NCBI RefSeq assembly: GCF_008831285.2
Contig: NC_045139.1
Span: forward strand, 12,002,704 to 12,062,703
Length of the DNA: 60,000 bases
DNA from: Nymphaea colorata
Lineage: Eukaryota; Streptophyta; Magnoliopsida; Nymphaeales; Nymphaeaceae
Direction: 5' to 3'
The translations under genes were made by a program, and so were the position numbers. Positions 53,501 to 60,000 of this stretch are shown here, piece after piece; position 1 is the first letter of the stretch, and each line of letters begins with the position of its first letter. Below the pieces are notes generated by a model. The model saw only the letters and a list, made by a program, of their open reading frames with translations, made no database searches and was not told the DNA's origin.

Positions 53501-56500
53501 GTGTCTAAAGGATACGCACGTCCAATTTTTGGACACTTTGTATTTTGAAAATGGTGTGTCCATGACGTGTCAACGAGTGCCCGCAACACTTCATTTTTTT
53601 GAAGTGTACATGCAATGTAGCTTCTTATTCCTATCACAGTCGCAATTATTGGTGATATTTATTGTCACATTCTTATCACCAAAAAATTATGAAAAAAAAC
53701 TTCTCAGTAAATAATGTATAATGTTTTCAAGATATCACCAACAAAAAAGATCATGACATTTCTTCTTCTAAAAATATCCTTGTTATATGTGATCTAGTTC
53801 TATATCTCCCACTTGCTTTCTTTTGAAATTTGAAAGCTATTTGTAATGTTTATCAATATTTGTAAGAAAATAGTGGAAACTTCATAGTTCATTACCATTA
53901 GGAGAATACTTCCAAGCAAAATCTAGAAAAATTCCCCAGAAAGACATTTGCAACTAGGATGCATAATATGGTACTGGATTATCCTTGCAGACACTGGACT
54001 CGTAATTTTCACCTCAAAAGGTAGAAGAACTAAAGTAGATAAGGCAAGATAATAGGATTTCAACCTGCACAGGATATGTTATTAATCAAATAGACCAATT
54101 TGACATATACTACTGACTCAAGAAACTTCAGGCAATTGTTTAATGTGAATTTACAACAGGTTTTCTGCATCTCCTACTGCTTTACAGCAGGCATGCACTA
54201 GAAGCTTTAAAATGTTACTGGAGCAAAAGATGAAAGCAAAACTACATAGTTCAAGCTTTCAAGGTGTAATTGCTATTGAATTGACATGTGATCCAACTTG
54301 ATGTCAAAGGGTCAAATGTAGGGTGGTTCTTGTCAACAAGGAGAAACCTAGACACCACCAACACAAACATCATAAGTCAATGATAGAATAACACTCCAAA
54401 GATAACATCCTCAGCTCGAAGGTCTACAAGATGTCAGGTTGTGCAAGAGGATGACGTTCACAGGAGCCATGCTAACCTCCTTTTGACCTGCCTCGATGGG
54501 GTTTGACATAGTTGGACTGGATTGCTACCATAACACAAGCATGCATGGCTTGACTCCTACAAGCACCATTCTCCTGAACAAGCTGAAGCTAGCATACACT
54601 GTGGAAGCAAAAGTCCTGACCTTAGGCATTTTACCATGTGGGTCAACCTGCAATTTAAGTACTACAGGCTCCATAATTCTATTCAGCCAAAAGAAAGAGA
54701 AAGTAAAAAACCTCGGCCACCAGAAAGGCAGGTAACAGTCTGTGTTGGACAGGCAAGATGAAGGAGTCAAAAGTCAATTACTGTATAAACTTATGCTTGG
54801 TTAGTTACAGCATGCGCACATATGAGAATTCATCCACATACACATTACCAAGGTCATAGGAAAGTTAATTTCAAAGTCTAAATGTATTTAAATGTTCATT
54901 GGAATGCAGTAGTACTTCTAATGGATGCACCCATTATGTCATTAAGCTGTAGCAAAACAAGCAGTGCATGTCTTCACTTATAATAATTGCTTTGGACATC
55001 TGTATTTCTTGAGAGCAATTCACTTAGCATTCAGCCACCATGTATGATGAGGCTGTTTTGATTTTACCTGTCCCCAAGTCCTTAAAAATGTTTGCTCTTG
55101 TTTAGTGCATTTTATGACCACAATGTGTTTCTTTCTGTGCAGGTTGACAAGAAAATCACAGAACTGAATCACAAGGATATAGAACCACAGTCAAGGAATC
55201 AATAGCAAACTACAAACTTAAAAAATTGACTTTGTGCATAACAATTTAAGCAAGCAATGCATGTTATTTCATGGCCTACTCAAGGACCTCCATGGTTTCT
55301 AAGCCTGCACCTCCACAAAAGCATAAAAAAAGTAACATAAATACTTCAATCAATTAAGACATGCAGGTGCTGAGAAATGAGATGAGAAGCTCAAAGCATG
55401 TAGAAAGTCCGGGGAAGCTTCAGTTTTATGGTCTTTATCATAAAACTAAATAATAAAGGACAAAAGAAAATTACCCTGGATGTTGACCTGCATGTTCAAC
55501 AGTAGGCATTGGCTTTCCATGGCTCAGGCAATGCAAGGGCCTCATAGAAGACAACCCGTTCACAGGAAGAGGTCTTTCAGAAGGCATTGGTCCATGGTTC
55601 ATTGGTATAAGTCTGGTATCCCATACTAAAGTGTTATTGGCTGTACTTGAAGCATGGAAATATGTACCACAACTGCTAAATGAGACAGATGTCACCTGCA
55701 ATATACAATAAAAATGGTAAACATATATAAGACATACAAAAAATGTAATAAAAAGGGAGAGGGCAAGAAGATAATATGTTTTCTGAATGATGAAACCAAA
55801 CAATTTGTTCAAGCTAAAAGCATTCACATAAGCAAATGACTAATTAGTGATGGTAAGCCTCGAAGACCTCAGGAATAAAATAACACATATGTCTAGGTTA
55901 CACAGGCACTTCTATAAGCATATGCAATATGTCCATGTGAGATATTAGCATTAAAGCTCCTCCAAAACTTCTTAATAGATTTGCCCCTTTCTTTTCCTTA
56001 TCTGACAAAAAAAGGCTATACCTTTTCTATTCAATTAGGAAAAACAAAAGAGAGCAGGGGCTTAGGTGCTACCCTTCATTTGCTCTTTTATGGTTGGACA
56101 ACAAATTGAAGAGGGCAGAGTAGACACACTATTCCCTTGTAATGTCCTGCCTCACATTAAAATACATGTACATTTATCTATTTATTTTTAATGGTTTTAA
56201 GAACGCATAACTAACCTATTTATATAATTGTACATGTAGGGATGCTAGATCCTGACTTCTAACAAACTTAACAACCCCAACAACTCAAATTTTCTCTCTC
56301 AAATTTATTGGATGTTCAATGGTAAACATTCAATGAAGAGAGAGAGAGAGAGAGAGTTGATACAAATGCTCATGCCAGTACCCATGCAAAGCTTTGAGGA
56401 TAAATTCAGTATATGCATATGCATGCATGTTTCAATTATCAAGTGCTTCTGAGTTTCGATAAACACAACATTTATTATATGAAGTATCAATAAAAAGAGT

Positions 56501-59500
56501 CCTATGTTGTCAAAAGTATCCTAGGCAGTGAATTGAGCCTAAAATCTAAACAGAATTAGGTAATAAGTGGTCCAACAGAACCAATAAAATGCATATTAAT
56601 TGTTAAAATTAACAAGAAAAATAAAGTATTCTCAATGAAAACCTACACAATTCGTAACCACTAATGACTAAGCAACTAAAATGCATGAAATACTAACACA
56701 TTAAACATTTCATAGCATGATAATGGACATAAGTACAAGATTGAAAAATCAAACTTAAGCAAGTTGAACAATTAAAGTTTAAATATTATATAATATAAAA
56801 AGATAAATTTACAATTTACATCAATTCTTTCAGCGTTGCAAAAATCTTTTAATTTTTTAAATGAACTGCTAAATCTCTAGTTACAATTTCTAAAAAATAA
56901 AAGCCTAATTAAAACCTAAAAATACTGATACAATTTTTCTAAAAAAGGGAATATACATCATCAACATAATCAGCTTTCATGTAAGTGCTGATAGTTGTAA
57001 AACCATCTTCAATCATTATTCAAATAAACTAAAAAAAACATAATACGAAGATCAAAACAAATATAAGCAACAAAATTAAGAACCTAAAAGAACATATAAT
57101 GAATCAAAGTTTTAGTAATATATGAATTGTAACTATAACTATTGTGTGCATGCACACATATATAAAAGAATGAAAAAGAAAAAAGAAAATTTGCATAAAA
57201 CAAGAGAAGAAAAGAAAAAATAATTACTCTAGATGACAACAGACAAACTTAAAAAAAAATGCCTCATATGGCACAACAAAAGAGAGAACAGAAAGGAAAA
57301 AGAGAGGAAATATAGGCTGTTCAGGAAAAAAAATCCAGTCTCTTGGGTGCCTCGGTGATGCGAGCCTGATCTAGGACTGCTTCCAGGACCCCAGGGTGAC
57401 GCTCGGCTAGAAGCGGCAGGACTGCCCTGCAGCCAGAGTTGTTCGTAGCCACACCCATGAGAACGGCTACTTTGCTCGGCCATGCTTTTGGCTGCGAGAA
57501 GATCCTTTAATTTTACGAGTTCACGGCCCAAGTTTCAGCATGATCCGAGCATGGGAGAGATAGATATGGCACTCGGAAGCCGGCGGACTGAGTGTCGAAT
57601 GGATGGCTTGCGCAGGAGCAGATTCTGTCTGATGCACAGTCAACCGGATAAAAAGGACGGTAGATCCCTCCTCCAATCTCTAATAAAGATGTGTAATAGC
57701 TCATCGGAAAGATAATCACAAGAGTTTTCCAACGAGTATAGGCATGCAAAGAACTGACATTGTTAGCATAGGAGAGTGATGCCTGAATCTGGTTGTCGAC
57801 CGAACCTCACTTCAGGAAAATAGTTGCGGGATGAATCAACAATAGCTCTCTTGTCCAGGCCCTGATTGAGGCATGTAATATCTCGTTCGAAAGCTAACTT
57901 CAAGAGCTTTCCAATGAATATAAGCTTGTGAAGATTGGAAGTCGTTTGATTAGGACAATCTGTTGAAAATTCGACGCTGATCTGCAGGTCTTCCGATTGG
58001 CTTGATCTTTCATTGACAGAGTCGATCGGAAGACCTGCAGATCTTGTTCTACAAACAGACAGACCTAGGCATCGATTTTCCAACAGATCGACCTAACCAA
58101 AAGACGTCCGATCTTCATGAGCCTAGATCCGCTAGAAAGCTCTTGAAGTTAGCTTTCCAATGAGATATTACACGCCTCAATCGGGGCCCGGACGAGAGAG
58201 CTATTGTTGATTCATCCGGCAACTATTTTCCCAATGTGAGGTTCAGCTGACAACCAAATTCAGGCGTCACTTTCTCGCAGATTGTCCTATGCCAACGACG
58301 TTGGATCCTTGCATGCCTCTACTCATTGGAAAGCTCTTGCAATTATCTTTCCAACGAGCTATTGCACACCTTGATTGGAGTTCGGATGAGGGAGCTACCG
58401 TCCTTTTTATCCAGCTGACTGTGCATCAGACAGAATCTGCTCCTGCACATGCCATCTGTTCAACACATTCAACCCATCAGCTTCCAAGTGCCATTCTCCC
58501 TCTCCCGTGCTAGGATCATGCTGAAACTTGGGCTGTGAACTTGTAATTAAAGGATCCTCCCATACCCAAAAGTATGGCCGAGCAAAGTAGCCGTTCTCAC
58601 GGGCATGGCAACAACCAACCCTGGCTGCAGGGCAGTCCTGCTGCTTCTAGCTGAGCATTACCTTGGGGTCCTGGATGCAGGCCTAGATCAGGCTTGCATC
58701 ACTAGGCAAGCCTATGCACCTTGCAGGATTATGGCCTGGATGTTTTCAAGTGGCAGACTTCCTAGGAACAGCGAACCTAAGCGAGCAACCAAGCCTAAGT
58801 GCCAACCTAGGCATGCCTTTGACAATGCAGAAACTAGAAAGAACGATAGCATTACAACGATATCCTGTTAGAAATAAAAAGGAATAAAATCAGAACGTAT
58901 ATCAGAATATATATCACAAACTAGTGATGCATTGGAGTTTCCTTCAATGACAACGCTATCAACCTTGATATTGAAGTTCTCATCTAGATGAAAAGACATT
59001 GTTTTTATTTCATCTACAATGAGATAGTGGTGCAGGACACATAAACTAACAAGAAATGAAGCACAAGCTGTGGAACCTTTATCTCCTCTAGAAGGAGGCA
59101 GTGGCAGGAAGTATAAGATCAGAATTTTAAAGAAGAGAATAACTGTAATATCAAGGGCATTAGAACACAGTGGAAATTCTTCATGTTCTTGCAATGCATA
59201 AAGTAGGATGAATGAAAAAGCACTTGGGCGAAAACACAAGTAACAGGACAAGTTGGCACTTATGAGCAGCGTATCAAGAGCCAGAAGACGATACTGTTTT
59301 TTTGGCAATCAGTAGATGTACAGGAATAAGACCATCAGAGTAAAATATGTGCAGGGTTCATTAACTAAAATTATTAGCAGTGATTTCATCATTATAGTAT
59401 CCAACCTCACAATTAGATCCCACAGAAAGACGGGCTATTCCCCCACATGTCCTTATGTCAAATAGCCCAAGTGTTCCATCTCCAGCACCTTTTACATAAT

Positions 59501-59870
59501 GAAGATTTCAATAAACTATCAGAAAACGATGGAATGACCAATCTTTTGTGGCAATTAAAAATAAGAAATAACAACAAAAAGGATAGATACCTGTGATTAT
59601 AGTGCTGCTTCTCGGGTCCGTCCTCAATGAAGTGATATACTAACAAAGCCAAAATCCAACTGTCACCATGAGGATCTAAGCAAGGAAAATGACAAAATAT
59701 CAATACTCACAGAGTTGCTTGCTGGAAAAGAAACACAACTTTGAGGAGTTTCAATGTCCCATAACTGAACATGAGCAGGCCCACCATAAGCAGAATCACT
59801 ACCACAAACAAGAAGATTCTGGTTGCAGAACTCCATTGCATCAATTGATGGCAACGTCTGATCACTTGCT
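50588..59870 (-). CDS. WD40-repeat protein (5' end outside window)
   Basis: This is the C-terminal 273 residues of a WD40 beta-propeller protein. Exons on the minus strand are 59870-59711, 59639-59591, 59488-59406, 55695-55475, 52315-52229, 52142-52067, 51980-51924 and 50674-50588. Phases agree and introns are GT-AG. The first listed exon begins in mid-codon, so more coding sequence lies to the right. Repeat ends visible are VQLWDIET, LGLFDIRTC, LVWDTRLIP and VAMWDVSLG. Each follows a CGSD-, GAGDG-, ASSTA- or ASGNGS-type turn. The last repeat has CTGGDDQKVVLYQNK and the protein ends DKDVDFS. Two repeats end in (F/W)DxR, the pattern of DDB1-binding WD40 proteins, so a CUL4 substrate-receptor role is possible but unproven. 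Introns 3 and 4 (3.7 and 3.2 kb) hold the repeats described separately. I do not recognise the exact family. Confidence 0.9.
50681..51923. other. Last intron of the WD40 gene, no gene recognised
   Basis: AT-rich DNA. The plus-strand frames at 51299-51571 and 51623-51859 have no family resemblance, lie antisense to the intron and lack splice context. Confidence 0.6.
52445..52500 (-). mobile_element. SINE 3' end with poly-A tail, candidate
   Basis: The minus strand reads GAGTGTTAGCAGACCTTGCTC then AT and about 14 A residues. The CTTGCTCAT-polyA end resembles that at 4308-4395. An upstream TTGCTCAGCGGCAAAG is box-A-like. It lies in WD40 intron 4. Confidence 0.4.
52990..53595. mobile_element. 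Non-autonomous DNA-element-like remnant in WD40 intron 4
   Basis: The left end reads ATGTTGCATGGACATGGATA and GACATGGGTACGAGTG. The right end is dense in GTGTCC/GGACAC motifs (GTGTCCATGACGTGTCAACG) and finishes in CCCGCAACACTT. The ends are roughly inverted. It resembles 7548-7880. It includes a TA microsatellite at 53057-53078. Confidence 0.4.
53600..55474. other. Remainder of WD40 intron 4
   Basis: No gene recognised. The frames at 54496-54770 on the two strands overlap each other and have no family resemblance. No mobile element ends were identified. Confidence 0.55.
56336..56356. repeat. AG microsatellite in WD40 intron 3
   Basis: About 21 bp of GA repeats. Confidence 0.9.
57345..58712. 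mobile_element. Giant foldback (near-palindrome) in WD40 intron 3
   Basis: The left arm, about 57345-57997, is matched in inverted order by the right arm, about 58025-58712, around a 27-bp spacer. The innermost 18 bp (ATCTGCAGGTCTTCCGAT at 57980-57997) pairs perfectly with 58025-58042. The outer landmarks CCTGATCTAGG and GGCTGCAGGGCAGTCCTG also pair. Each arm contains two diverged direct units sharing CATTGGAAAGCTCTTG and a GAGATATTACACGCCT-like segment (58130 and 58325 in the right arm). No coding potential or clear target duplication was seen. Transcribed with the host intron it would form a hairpin of about 650 bp. It may be a foldback transposon or an inverted duplication. The superfamily is unknown. 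Confidence 0.88.
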
Positions 59871-60000
59871 CTATATATGAAAAGAAAGCAACCAAATCAA
59901 GCATATATGCAACCTTACTTCAATAATTAAAACTAGAATGGAAGATTGAAACACGTATGAGCAACACTATGAATTGTTGATCTGTGTTATTTAATAAAAT

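Overview
This is a stretch of nuclear DNA from a plant, almost certainly a flowering plant. It holds four multi-exon protein genes with GT-AG introns of 0.1 to 3.7 kb, long AT-rich intergenic DNA, and many plant-type mobile elements: LTR retrotransposons primed by initiator-Met tRNA, hAT-like and Harbinger-like MITEs, tRNA-derived SINE pieces and a LINE remnant. The GC-rich first exons of two genes would fit a monocot or early-diverging angiosperm, but I cannot fix the species.

Layout. (1) 1-3.8 kb: a decayed minus-strand LTR retrotransposon sits in an intron of (2) a snurportin-1 homologue on the minus strand (3886-10834). Its last exons lie beyond the left edge. (3) 10.9-16.2 kb: intergenic DNA with a hAT-like MITE that has a perfect 8-bp target duplication, a decayed sister copy, a possible mitochondrial insertion and a LINE ORF2 remnant. 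(4) 16.2-23.0 kb: a complete minus-strand M48 zinc metallopeptidase gene in nine exons, with a foldback hAT-like MITE cluster in intron 7. (5) 23-25.8 kb: AT-rich intergenic DNA. (6) 25.8-38.1 kb: two diverged copies of one non-autonomous LTR-retrotransposon family. LTRs are about 3.3 kb, the internal part about 3.2 kb, and the conserved internal ORFs match no domain I know. (7) 38.6-41.5 kb: Ty1/copia and Ty3/gypsy pol remnants and a 342-bp hAT-like MITE. (8) 44.26-50.28 kb: a complete plus-strand MAP65 gene (11 exons, 580 residues, nearest to the MAP65-8 type), with one GC-AG intron. (9) 50.59-59.87 kb: a minus-strand WD40 gene convergent with MAP65, with its 5' end beyond the right edge. 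One of its introns holds a 1.37-kb near-palindrome.

The four genes are unrelated housekeeping or cytoskeletal functions: import of spliceosomal snRNPs, plastid-type proteolysis, microtubule bundling, and a WD40 scaffold or possible CUL4-DDB1 receptor. No operon or pathway cluster is present. The least ordinary items are the intronic giant foldback, the ORF-bearing large-LTR family, the foldback MITE cluster and the overlapping 3' ends of MAP65 and the WD40 gene. All exon borders were derived by hand from splice sites, reading phase and remembered family similarity. None was checked by alignment.
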